Assembly (NCBI GenBank): GCA_015056865.1
Contig: SVFM01000001.1
Coordinates: 62,001 to 126,000 of the forward strand
DNA length: 64,000 nt
Direction: 5' to 3'
Source of the DNA: Lachnospiraceae bacterium
GTDB lineage: Bacteria > Bacillota > Clostridia > Lachnospirales > Lachnospiraceae
The translations under genes were made by a program, and so were the position numbers. Shown here in pieces: positions 45,892 to 54,016 of the stretch. The notes beneath the pieces were generated by a model. That model was not told the origin of the DNA, did no database searches, and was given only the letters and a program-made list of their open reading frames with translations. The first letter of the stretch is position 1; each line of letters opens with the position of its first letter.

Positions 45892-46839
45892 ATGTATTCA
45901 ATTGATGTGATCATTCCTACATACAAGCCGGACAAGTCCTTTCTGGAATTGGTAGAGCGCCTGTGCACACAGACTTTGCCTGTTAACCGGATCATTGTCA
46001 TGAATACGGAAGAAAAATATTATGAGGAATTGATTTACGGATCGAAAATCTCGGAAAAATATAAAGAGAAGGTGCAAGTGCATCATCTATCCAAAAGAGA
46101 GTTTGATCATGGTGGGACCCGGCATATGGCCGTAAAGAAATCTCAGACAGATGTATTTGTGATGATGACCCAGGACGCTATGCCTGTGGATGAACATTTG
46201 CTGGAGAACCTGATAGCACCATTGGAAGAGGAAGGCTGTGCCGTTTCCTATGCAAGACAGCTGCCCGGTCCGGACTGTGGCATGTTGGAGCAGATTACCC
46301 GGGAGTTTAATTATCCTGCCCAGTCCCACATACAGTCAGCGGAGCAGCTGGCACAGAAGGGTATCAAAACGTATTTTTGCTCCAATGTATGTGCAGCATA
46401 CAAAAGAAAGATATATGATGAATCAGGTGGATTTATCAGACATACTATTTTTAATGAGGATATGATCTATGCGGCCGGTGCCGTGAAGTCAGGTTATCAT
46501 ATTGCCTACGCTGCCAAGGCCCAGGTTTATCATTCCCACAGCTATACAAACGGACAGCAGTTTCGGCGCAACTTTGACCTGGGGGTGTCTCAGGCACAGA
46601 ATCCGCAGGTGTTTGCAGGCGTATCTTCTGAAAAGGAAGGGAAACGCATGGTAAAGACAGCGGCCGGTCGGTTGAGGAAGGCACGTCGGTGGAGAGAACT
46701 TCTGCATTTTTATGTGCAATGCTTTTGGAAGTATACAGGATATCTTATGGGTAAACACTACCGCAGGCTGCCACGCAGACTGGTTTTGAAATGCACCATG
46801 AGCCCTGGTTATTTTAAGGGAAGCGGGTGCCGGTCTTGA
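45892..46839 (+). CDS. GT2 glycosyltransferase (rhamnosyltransferase-like)
   Basis: 315 residues from ATG 45892, with GGAG at 45879-45882; the in-frame ATG at 45877 has no good site. It begins SIDVIIPTYKPDKSFLELV, has SKREFDHGGTRHMAV and VMMTQDAMPV (the family's replacement of DxD), and FNEDMIYAAGAVKSGYHIAY in the acceptor half. This set is usual in rhamnosyltransferases of Gram-positive surface glycans, but the sugar is not certain. It follows the terminator and its stop is just before palindrome copy D. Confidence 0.88.
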   Translation: MYSIDVIIPTYKPDKSFLELVERLCTQTLPVNRIIVMNTEEKYYEELIYGSKISEKYKEKVQVHHLSKREFDHGGTRHMAVKKSQTDVFVMMTQDAMPVDEHLLENLIAPLEEEGCAVSYARQLPGPDCGMLEQITREFNYPAQSHIQSAEQLAQKGIKTYFCSNVCAAYKRKIYDESGGFIRHTIFNEDMIYAAGAVKSGYHIAYAAKAQVYHSHSYTNGQQFRRNFDLGVSQAQNPQVFAGVSSEKEGKRMVKTAAGRLRKARRWRELLHFYVQCFWKYTGYLMGKHYRRLPRRLVLKCTMSPGYFKGSGCRS

Positions 46840-46842
46840 CAA

Positions 46843-46951
46843 AGGCACGCTCTCGCTCCTTGAAAAACGTCAGTACTTGAATTTTTCAAGTAGGCTTACG
46901 CCGAAAAATTCTTAGTACTGCTACGTTTTTTCATGGAGCGAAAGCGTGCCT
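46843..46951 (+). repeat. Nested palindromic element, copy D (subtype I core, no locus-specific arms)
   Basis: The core (CTTGAAAAACG ... CGTTTTTTCATGG, inner GAATTTTTC/GAAAAATTC, tip GTA/TAC, 3' GC-GAAA-GC hairpin) matches copies A and B. Here the left side AGGCACGCTCTCGCTCC (46843-46859) pairs 16 of 17 with the core's own 3' end GGAGCGAAAGCGTGCCT (46935-46951), and no long unique arms follow. The left edge is 3 bases from the GT2 stop. The tip change GCAG/CTGC to GTAG/TTAC keeps most pairs. Confidence 0.85.
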
Positions 46952-47026
46952 GAACAGTTCTCTCAGGCCCCTACAGCTCAAACAGCAGAATTTCTCAAAC
47001 ATTATTTTAAGAAAGGAAAACATCAT

Positions 47027-48853
47027 ATGTGCGGTATCGTTGGTTACATCGGAGGAAAGCAGGCGGCTCCCATCCTATTGGACGGGTTGTCCAGGCTGGA
47101 ATACAGAGGATACGATTCTGCAGGAATGGCGGTTTTTGATGGGGTCAAAATTCATGTTTGCAAAGCAGCAGGCAGGCTTAGGATTTTGGAGAATCTGACC
47201 CAAGGGGGAGAGGCCATGCCCGGTCATGCAGGGATTGGGCATACCAGATGGGCAACCCACGGACTGCCAAATGATATAAACTCTCATCCCCACCTGAATC
47301 GGGAGGGGACCATTGCACTGGTGCACAATGGTATTATTGAAAACTATATTGTGCTCAAGCAGAAGTTGCTGAATAAGGGTTATGAATTTTGTTCCCAGAC
47401 GGACACGGAAGTGCTTGCACATTTGTTGGATTACTATTATAGAGGAAATCCTCTGGAGGCTATCACCAAGGTGTTGCACCGGGTAGAAGGTTCTTATGCG
47501 CTGGGGATCATGTTTGCGGATTTTCCCGGTGAGATTTATGCGGTCCGTAAAGACAGTCCTTTGATCGTGGGACACAATGAGGACGGATGTTTTATCGCAT
47601 CAGATGTGCCGGCCATATTGAAACACACCAGAAAGGTATACTATGTAGACAATCAGGAGATCGTGAAACTGTATACCGATCAGATACAGTTTTACACTGT
47701 GGACGGGGAGGAACTGGTCAAGGAGCCCACTGTCATAGGCTGGGATATGAATGCAGCCGAGAAGTCCGGCTACGAACATTTTATGCTCAAAGAAATCTAT
47801 GAGCAGCCTGCAACTGTAGCCGATACTGTTTCTCCCAGAATCAAGGATCATGATATTGTCATTGAAGAACTGGACATGACAGAGGAAGAGCTGCAAGGGA
47901 TTAGTAGAATCCACATTGTGGCCTGCGGCTCCGCTTATCACGCCGGAGTGACCGCAAAATACGTAATAGAAGATTTGGCCAGAGTACCGGTGGAGGTGGA
48001 TCTGGCGTCTGAATTTCGCTATCGCAACCCTATTCTGGAGCCGGATTCCTTGGTAGTGGTTGTCAGTCAGTCGGGAGAGACTGCGGATACGCTGGCCGCT
48101 CTTCGAGAGGCAAAGGCCAGGGGGGTTAAGATATTAGGGATTGTAAATGTGGTGGGAAGTTCCATTGCCAGAGAGGCAGACTGTGTAATGTATACCTGGG
48201 CAGGACCGGAGATTGCGGTCGCCACCACTAAGGCATACAGTGCCCAGCTGGTGGCATTGTACCTGCTGGCCATTCGTCTGGGAAGAGCCCGGGGTACCAT
48301 AGATGATGGGCTGCTTGGGAGTTTGCTGACAGATCTCCGCAGACTGCCGGAGCAGATCAGAATGTTACTGGGACAAAAGGAAAAGATACAGCGGTTTGCC
48401 AATCGCTATGTAGGGGCAAAGGATATTTTCTTTATCGGCAGAGGGATCGATTATGCCATTTCTCTGGAAGGATCCCTAAAGCTAAAAGAAATTTCCTATA
48501 TTCACTCCGAAGGTTATGCAGCAGGAGAACTGAAACACGGAACCATTTCCCTGATTGAAGAGGGGACTCTGGTGGTGGCCATTTCCACCCAGCCAAGGCT
48601 GTACCAGAAAACCATCAGTAATATTGTAGAGGTGAAGTCCCGAGGTGCCTTTGTTCTGGCCCTTACCGGTGAGGATAACAAAGAGATGGAAAAGGTTGGG
48701 GATTATGTGCTCTATATTCCAAAGACCAATCCCTACTTTGTCAATTCATTGGCCATCGTTCCCTTGCAACTCTTTGGTTACTATGTGGCCGTGGGCAGGG
48801 GGTGCGATGTAGATAAGCCCAGAAACCTGGCAAAATCTGTGACAGTAGAATAA
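47027..48853 (+). CDS. glmS: Glutamine-fructose-6-phosphate aminotransferase
   Basis: 608 residues, the standard length, from ATG 47027 so that Cys2 (MCGIVGYIGG) is the N-terminal nucleophile of the glutaminase domain; the frame is open upstream to 46946 but a start there would bury the cysteine. ATHGLPNDINSHPH and the two SIS domains (CGSAYHAGVTAKYV, VVSQSGETADT, LKLKEISYIHSEGYAAGELKHG) follow. It makes glucosamine 6-phosphate for peptidoglycan and amino-sugar glycans. AGAAAGGA precedes the start. No glmS ribozyme is visible; copy D lies in its place. Confidence 0.97.
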   Translation: MCGIVGYIGGKQAAPILLDGLSRLEYRGYDSAGMAVFDGVKIHVCKAAGRLRILENLTQGGEAMPGHAGIGHTRWATHGLPNDINSHPHLNREGTIALVHNGIIENYIVLKQKLLNKGYEFCSQTDTEVLAHLLDYYYRGNPLEAITKVLHRVEGSYALGIMFADFPGEIYAVRKDSPLIVGHNEDGCFIASDVPAILKHTRKVYYVDNQEIVKLYTDQIQFYTVDGEELVKEPTVIGWDMNAAEKSGYEHFMLKEIYEQPATVADTVSPRIKDHDIVIEELDMTEEELQGISRIHIVACGSAYHAGVTAKYVIEDLARVPVEVDLASEFRYRNPILEPDSLVVVVSQSGETADTLAALREAKARGVKILGIVNVVGSSIAREADCVMYTWAGPEIAVATTKAYSAQLVALYLLAIRLGRARGTIDDGLLGSLLTDLRRLPEQIRMLLGQKEKIQRFANRYVGAKDIFFIGRGIDYAISLEGSLKLKEISYIHSEGYAAGELKHGTISLIEEGTLVVAISTQPRLYQKTISNIVEVKSRGAFVLALTGEDNKEMEKVGDYVLYIPKTNPYFVNSLAIVPLQLFGYYVAVGRGCDVDKPRNLAKSVTVE

Positions 48854-48854
48854 G

Positions 48855-49096
48855 AAATACCTTACTCCCGGGCAGGTGCATATCTGCCACCCTAGCCTTC
48901 CCCCGGCGGCCCCTTGCAATATAGGACCCTTGAAAGACGCCGGTGCTTGACGAGGTCAGGCAAAATGAAGGCGTTTTGTCTCGAGTCTAGCATCCGTTGC
49001 GTCTTTCACGGAGCGAAAGCGTGTCCTATATTGCAAGGGGCCGCCGGGGGAAGGCTAGGGCGACTGATATGGTTTCTGCCCAGAAGTAAGATATTT
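48855..49096 (+). repeat. Nested palindromic element, copy E (subtype II core)
   Basis: Perfect 38-base arms 48890-48927 and 49023-49060, continuing imperfectly outward to about 48855 and 49096 (AAATACCTTACT against AGTAAGATATTT matches 11 of 12). The core is subtype II with compensatory changes relative to copy C: GAAAGACG/CGTCTTTC for AAAAACG/CGTTTTT, and GGCAAAAT/GTTTTGTC for GGTACAGC/GCTGTGCC. The GC-GAAA-GC hairpin is intact. It begins 2 bases after the glmS stop. The remaining 100 bases before the HtrA gene are AT-rich and hold no gene I can see; a TATACT at 49142 has no good -35 partner. Confidence 0.9.
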
Positions 49097-49197
49097 ATGA
49101 AATTCTCATATTTCTTTCACAGAATAAACACATTTACGTTTTATACTCAAACCATAGCAACAAAACAATGGTGAGAGTAAGAAAGAGGTAATATATT

Positions 49198-50577
49198 ATG
49201 TACGAAAATGATAACATGAATTCAGAGCAGAATAATGTATATCAGACATCCCAGACAATGCCGGAAATGCGTCTGAATATCCAGCCTCCGCAAAAGCCGA
49301 AAAAGCAGGGCGGTGCGGGGAAGTATTTTAAGAAGCTTCTGGCCAGCATCAGCTTTGGTCTTTGCTTTGGTCTTTTTACCGGCTTGGGCCTGTATGCGGT
49401 CTGCGAGGGCACAGGCGTGCTGGAGAATATAAGCCGGGCTGACGAGGATGAGATACGGCAGGTGGTGGAAGAGGCTCTGGATGATCAGGTTGGCAAGGGT
49501 TGGCTTTCCTCCGGCATCGAGACAGAGAAACCCAATGTACAATCTTCCTCAGGGATTGATGTGACCCAGACCATAACGGCTATCACATCAGATGTTTCTG
49601 AAGTGGTGGAAGAGGTGATGCCTGCTATGGTATCCATTAAAAATGAATATGTGCAGCAATACAGTTATTTTGGAAAACCCATGTCCCAGACCTACACTTC
49701 CAGCGGTTCCGGTATCATTGTAGGTGAAAACGATACAGAGCTTTTGATCGCAACCAATCATCATGTGATTGAGGATGCGGATAAACTGACGGTGGTCTTT
49801 ATCGATGGTTCAGAGATTGAGGCGGTGTGGAAGGGCAGTGATTCCGAAATGGACCTGGCAGTGATCGCCATTCCTCTGGCAAACCTGACGGATGAGGTGA
49901 AAGGGGCCATCTCTATTGCAAAGCTGGGTGATTCCGATAGCCTGCAGTTGGGACAACCGGTGATCGCTATCGGCAATGCATTGGGTATCGGACAGTCTGT
50001 ATCCGGCGGTTATGTCAGTGCATTAAACAGAGAATTGACCATGAGCGATGGTTCCAAAGGAACCTTTATTCAGACAGATGCTGCGATCAATCAGGGGAAT
50101 TCCGGCGGTGCTTTACTCAACATCAAAGGGGAAGTGATCGGTATCAATTCCAACAAAATCGGAGGCGAACTGGTAGAGGGTATGGGATTTGCCATTCCCA
50201 TTTCCGCAGCACAGCCTATTCTGGAGGAGCTGATGGCCAAGGTGACCAGAACCGAGGTGGCAGACCAGCAGGGATACATTGGTATTCGGTTGCAGACGGT
50301 TACTCGGGAGGATGCCCAGAGATACGGAATGACCACAGGCATCTATGTGTATGAGGTTCTGGAAGATTCTGCAGCCAGCAGGGCAGGACTTTTGCACGGT
50401 GACATTATCACAAAATTTGACGGTACCCGGGTAGAGTCCAACGAGGAATTGCAGGAGCTGCTGGTCTACTACAACGTAGAAGAAACTGTTGAACTCACGA
50501 TCATGCGCAGAAATCAGCTGGGCAAATATGAGGAGATGAAATTGCCCATCACGTTGGGAGAAAAACCGGCAGAATAG
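49198..50577 (+). CDS. HtrA/DegP-like membrane-anchored serine protease
   Basis: 459 residues. A cytoplasmic N-terminus of about 45 residues precedes one membrane segment (about 48-70) and an S1C trypsin-like domain with His189 in TNHHVIED, Asp219 in EMDLAVI and Ser302 in GNSGGALL. One PDZ domain (about 358-450) ends the protein. It degrades or refolds damaged proteins at the outer face of the membrane. AAAGAGG stands before the ATG. Neighbours are glmS upstream and clpX downstream, a quality-control setting. Confidence 0.95.
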   Translation: MYENDNMNSEQNNVYQTSQTMPEMRLNIQPPQKPKKQGGAGKYFKKLLASISFGLCFGLFTGLGLYAVCEGTGVLENISRADEDEIRQVVEEALDDQVGKGWLSSGIETEKPNVQSSSGIDVTQTITAITSDVSEVVEEVMPAMVSIKNEYVQQYSYFGKPMSQTYTSSGSGIIVGENDTELLIATNHHVIEDADKLTVVFIDGSEIEAVWKGSDSEMDLAVIAIPLANLTDEVKGAISIAKLGDSDSLQLGQPVIAIGNALGIGQSVSGGYVSALNRELTMSDGSKGTFIQTDAAINQGNSGGALLNIKGEVIGINSNKIGGELVEGMGFAIPISAAQPILEELMAKVTRTEVADQQGYIGIRLQTVTREDAQRYGMTTGIYVYEVLEDSAASRAGLLHGDIITKFDGTRVESNEELQELLVYYNVEETVELTIMRRNQLGKYEEMKLPITLGEKPAE

Positions 50578-50615
50578 CCTTAAGTATACAGAAAAATAAA
50601 AACACTTTACCAAGT

Positions 50616-50642
50616 CCCCGCCGGAAATCCGACAGGGATTTT
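50616..50642 (+). terminator. Candidate hairpin between htrA-like gene and clpX
   Basis: An imperfect stem, ACCAAGTCCCCGCCGGA against TCCGACAGGGATTTTGGT, lies 35 bases after the protease stop. The T content after it is low, so it may be a weak terminator or an RNA-processing hairpin. Confidence 0.45.
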
Positions 50643-50673
50643 GGTGTGTCTCACTTAAAAGAAAGGAATTACA

Positions 50674-52128
50674 ATGGGGGATCAGGATAACAGAGACGAT
50701 TTTAATTTAACAGAGGATACTTCCGCCAAGGACAAGGAAACTACAGAGGATACCTATGAAGATGTGTGCTTTATTTGTCGGCGCCCGGAGAGTAAGACGG
50801 GAAAAATGTTTAAACTTCCCAACAACATTACCGTGTGCAACGACTGCATGCACAAGACCATGGAGACCGTCAGTCAGTTTGACTATCAGGGCATGTTAAA
50901 CCCGGCGGATTTGGAAAACCTTAGCAAAAACGGCGGTTTTCCCAATATTAGATTTGTAAATATCTCAGATCTACAGGGGGAAGGAGGTATCCCTAATAAG
51001 CAAAAGATCAAAAAGAAAAAGAAGGAAGAGCAGCCAGAGCCAGTATTGAATATCAAGGATATTCCGGCGCCCCATAAGATTAAAGCCAGTCTGGATGATT
51101 ATGTAGTAGGGCAGGAGTACGCCAAGAAAGTGATCTCAGTGGCAGTTTATAATCACTATAAGCGTGTGGCCACAGGCACCATGGATGAGATTGAGATTGA
51201 AAAATCCAACATGCTGATGATAGGACCTACCGGCTGTGGCAAGACCTATCTGGTGAAGACCCTGGCCAAGCTTTTAGATGTGCCCCTGGCCATTGCAGAT
51301 GCCACCTCCCTGACAGAGGCAGGCTATATCGGTGACGATATTGAGAGTGTTATCTCCAAGCTGCTGGCAGCAGCGGACAATGATGTGGAGAAGGCGGAGC
51401 GGGGGATTGTATTTATCGATGAGATTGACAAGATCGCCAAAAAGAAAAATACCACCTCCCGGGATGTGAGCGGTGAGTCTGTGCAGCAGGGCATGTTGAA
51501 ACTTTTAGAAGGGGCTGATATCGAGGTGCCTGTAGGGGCCAACAGTAAAAATGCCATGGTACCCCTCACCACAGTCAATACCAGAAATATACTTTTCATC
51601 TGCGGTGGTGCTTTCCCGGATTTGGAGCAGATCATCAAAGAGAGGCTGACCAAGTCTTCTGCCATCGGCTTTAACGGGGAACTGAAGGATAAATACGACA
51701 ATGATAAAAATATTCTTTCCAAGGTAACGGTGGAGGATATTCGCAAGTTTGGTATGATCCCGGAGTTTATCGGTCGTTTACCTATTATTTTTACCCTGCA
51801 GGGATTGTCAGAAGAGATGATGGTACAGATCCTAAGTGAGCCCAAGAACGCCATTCTTAAGCAGTATCAAAAGCTCCTGGAGCTGGATGAGGTGAAGCTG
51901 GAGTTCACAGAGGGGGCCTTGCAGGCCATTGCCAAAAAGGCTATGGAAAAAGAGACCGGTGCCCGTGCCCTTCGGTCTATTATTGAAGAATTTATGCTGG
52001 ATATTATGTATGAGATTCCAAAGGATGACAATATCGGCAAAGTAACTATTACCAAAGAATATATCGAAGGAACAGGCGGCCCCATGATTGAGATCAGGAC
52101 GGCGTATCTGCCTGTAAAAGAAGATTAA
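50674..52128 (+). CDS. clpX: ATP-dependent Clp protease ATP-binding subunit ClpX
   Basis: 484 residues, about 60 longer than usual because of an acidic N-terminal extension of about 30 residues and a longer linker with a KKKKKEE stretch before the ATPase. The C4 zinc-binding domain has CFIC and CNDC (about 33-59). The AAA+ module has GPTGCGKT, IVFIDEIDKIAKK, the RERLTKSSAIGF region (where an RKH-like pore loop would be expected but is not obvious) and GARALRSIIEEFMLDIMYE in the small domain. ClpX unfolds substrates for ClpP. No clpP or lon is adjacent. Confidence 0.95.
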   Translation: MGDQDNRDDFNLTEDTSAKDKETTEDTYEDVCFICRRPESKTGKMFKLPNNITVCNDCMHKTMETVSQFDYQGMLNPADLENLSKNGGFPNIRFVNISDLQGEGGIPNKQKIKKKKKEEQPEPVLNIKDIPAPHKIKASLDDYVVGQEYAKKVISVAVYNHYKRVATGTMDEIEIEKSNMLMIGPTGCGKTYLVKTLAKLLDVPLAIADATSLTEAGYIGDDIESVISKLLAAADNDVEKAERGIVFIDEIDKIAKKKNTTSRDVSGESVQQGMLKLLEGADIEVPVGANSKNAMVPLTTVNTRNILFICGGAFPDLEQIIKERLTKSSAIGFNGELKDKYDNDKNILSKVTVEDIRKFGMIPEFIGRLPIIFTLQGLSEEMMVQILSEPKNAILKQYQKLLELDEVKLEFTEGALQAIAKKAMEKETGARALRSIIEEFMLDIMYEIPKDDNIGKVTITKEYIEGTGGPMIEIRTAYLPVKED

Positions 52129-52135
52129 AAGACTG

Positions 52136-52177
52136 CCCCCGCCCCGCCGGAGTTTACCGGTGTCAGGCGGGGGTTTT
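52136..52177 (+). terminator. Rho-independent terminator after clpX
   Basis: CCCCCGCC (52136-52143) pairs with GGCGGGGG (52166-52173), enclosing a smaller GCCGG/CCGGT stem, and is followed by TTTT. It ends 38 bases before the S8 protease start. Confidence 0.85.
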
Positions 52178-52215
52178 GCTGCATAGAATGTAAAAAAGAT
52201 TGTGGGGAGAGCATC

Positions 52216-53928
52216 ATGGATTGCAAAGATATGATACTTTCCAACGATTTTGCGGATGTGATACTGGATTTTTCCCTGGGAGCCGTAGATCTGCCTCAGG
52301 AGGATCCGGATGATTACTGTACCATTTCAATCACAGATGACAAGTTGATTGCATACACCCGCAGGATCGGCACCGGTCAGGAAATGTCCCTGAGTGTGTA
52401 CGCCTATCGCTATATGCCTACCTTATATGGGTTGATGCAAAATGAGTTTGACACCTTAAGTTTGGACGCCACAGGGGTTACACAGGTACAGCGGCCGCCT
52501 CTGGAACTGACTGGGAAAGGCGTTCTGATAGCCTTTATTGATACCGGGATAGATTATACCCTGCCGGTATTTCGAGATGCAGCAGGAAACAGCCGGATAT
52601 TGGCTATCTGGGACCAGACAGTGCAGACAGGCACCCCGCCGGAGGGGCTGCTTTATGGCAGTGAGTATACCAGAGAGGATCTGCAACAGGCCCTTGCAAG
52701 CCAGGATCCCTACTCCATTGTGCCCAGCAGGGATGAGAACGGCCATGGCACTGCCATAGCCAGTGTGGCGGCAGGAAGCAGGATTTCAGAAAGAGAAGAA
52801 TTTCTGGGGGTGGCTCCTGATGCAGACATTCTGGTGGTCAAGTTAAAGGAGTGTAAGCCTTATCTGAGAGAATATTATATGATCAGCAGCGAAGCACCGG
52901 CATATGCGGAAAATGATATTATGCTGGCGCTGAAATATGTACAGTCTTATCTGGTTCCTTTTCAGCGGCCAGTGGTAGTGTGTCTGGGTCTGGGGACCAA
53001 CTGGGGAGACCACACCGGCAGTGCACCTCTGGGCAGATATTTGAATGAAACCGCTATTCGTCGGAATATGGGGATCGTGGTGTGCGGAGGAAACGAGGGA
53101 AATACCAGACATCATTTCAAAGGAAGGCTGGAGGTTGGGAGTCCATCACCGGAAAATTATCAAGATGTGGAGATCCGGGTAGGAGAAGGAGAAAACGGAT
53201 TTTTTATGGAGCTATGGGGAAGTGTGCCGGATACGTTGGACATTGATATTACTTCTCCCGGTGGAGAAAGTGTGCAGGGAACCGTTCTGGGCCTGGGGCA
53301 AAGTGTGACCTACCGGTTTATTTATGAGAGAACCCGGGTGTCTGTGTTCAACATCCTGGTAGAGGCGGCAGCCGGGGAACAGTTGATTATTTTGCGCTTT
53401 ATGCAGCCCACTGCCGGTGTGTGGCGGATCCGGGTCAGTGCCAGGGAAACGGTGCAGAACGGCAATTTTAATGTTTGGCTGCCCATCACTCAATTTCTCA
53501 CCGCTGAAACCTATTTTCTTGAGGCCAGCCCGGATACTACTTTGACAGAACCTTCCCTGGCCAGCAATGTGATCACAGTATCCACCTACGATGCCGTGAA
53601 CAACAGCTTTTATCCTGCATCCGGAAGGGGCTATGCCAGAGATAATCGGATCAAGCCGGAGTTGGCAGCACCGGGAGTTGATATACCTACAATAAATGGG
53701 CGCCGCACGGGAAGCAGCATGGCGGCGGCTATCACAGCGGGGACGGTGGCCCAGTTTATGGAGTGGGCGGTGACCAGACAAAACAGGCCTTTTGTGACCA
53801 GCCTGGAAATCAGAAATTATCTGATACGAGGTGCCCAGCGGACACCATCCGTCTCTTATCCGGATCAGGAGTGGGGGTACGGCAGGCTCAACATTGCAGA
53901 AACTTTTGATGCTTTGGCAGGAGTATAG
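52216..53928 (+). CDS. S8 (subtilisin-like) protease, Csp-like family of Clostridia
   Basis: 570 residues with the full catalytic triad: Asp109 in FIDTGID, His177 in GHGTAIAS and Ser501 in GSSMAAA. A jelly-roll-like insertion of about 200 residues sits between the central domain and the serine, as in CspA/B/C spore-germination proteases of clostridia. There is no signal peptide; the first 100 residues may act as a short prodomain. It could process a spore or wall hydrolase; a housekeeping intracellular role is also possible. GGGGAGAG precedes the ATG. Confidence 0.88.
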   Translation: MDCKDMILSNDFADVILDFSLGAVDLPQEDPDDYCTISITDDKLIAYTRRIGTGQEMSLSVYAYRYMPTLYGLMQNEFDTLSLDATGVTQVQRPPLELTGKGVLIAFIDTGIDYTLPVFRDAAGNSRILAIWDQTVQTGTPPEGLLYGSEYTREDLQQALASQDPYSIVPSRDENGHGTAIASVAAGSRISEREEFLGVAPDADILVVKLKECKPYLREYYMISSEAPAYAENDIMLALKYVQSYLVPFQRPVVVCLGLGTNWGDHTGSAPLGRYLNETAIRRNMGIVVCGGNEGNTRHHFKGRLEVGSPSPENYQDVEIRVGEGENGFFMELWGSVPDTLDIDITSPGGESVQGTVLGLGQSVTYRFIYERTRVSVFNILVEAAAGEQLIILRFMQPTAGVWRIRVSARETVQNGNFNVWLPITQFLTAETYFLEASPDTTLTEPSLASNVITVSTYDAVNNSFYPASGRGYARDNRIKPELAAPGVDIPTINGRRTGSSMAAAITAGTVAQFMEWAVTRQNRPFVTSLEIRNYLIRGAQRTPSVSYPDQEWGYGRLNIAETFDALAGV

Positions 53929-53952
53929 ATTGAACAGAAAAATAGATTTCGG

Positions 53953-53981
53953 TTGAAATAGGATGCCTGCGGCTGTATAAT
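53953..53981 (+). promoter_or_regulatory. Sigma-A-type promoter for the PHP gene
   Basis: TTGAAA (53953-53958), a 17-base spacer and TATAAT (53976-53981), 35 bases before the ATG at 54017 and its AGAGGAG site. Confidence 0.7.
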
Positions 53982-54016
53982 CATTTTATCTTTTGTAGAG
54001 AGGAGATTTACAGGCC

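Noticed and set aside
46840-47026. A glmS ribozyme upstream of glmS
   Set aside because: The leader holds palindrome copy D and none of the conserved ribozyme core. The TTGACGAGG in copy E resembles a ribozyme segment, but it lies downstream of glmS and copy C has TTAACGAGC there, so it is coincidence.
46946-47026. Upstream start of glmS within palindrome D
   Set aside because: It would add 27 residues before Cys2, the N-terminal catalytic nucleophile that must be exposed.
4784-49096. Insertion sequences or an IS-derived MITE with ordinary terminal repeats
   Set aside because: No transposase is present, and the outer inverted repeats differ between copies, unlike fixed transposon ends. A mobile origin is not excluded but the usual model does not fit.
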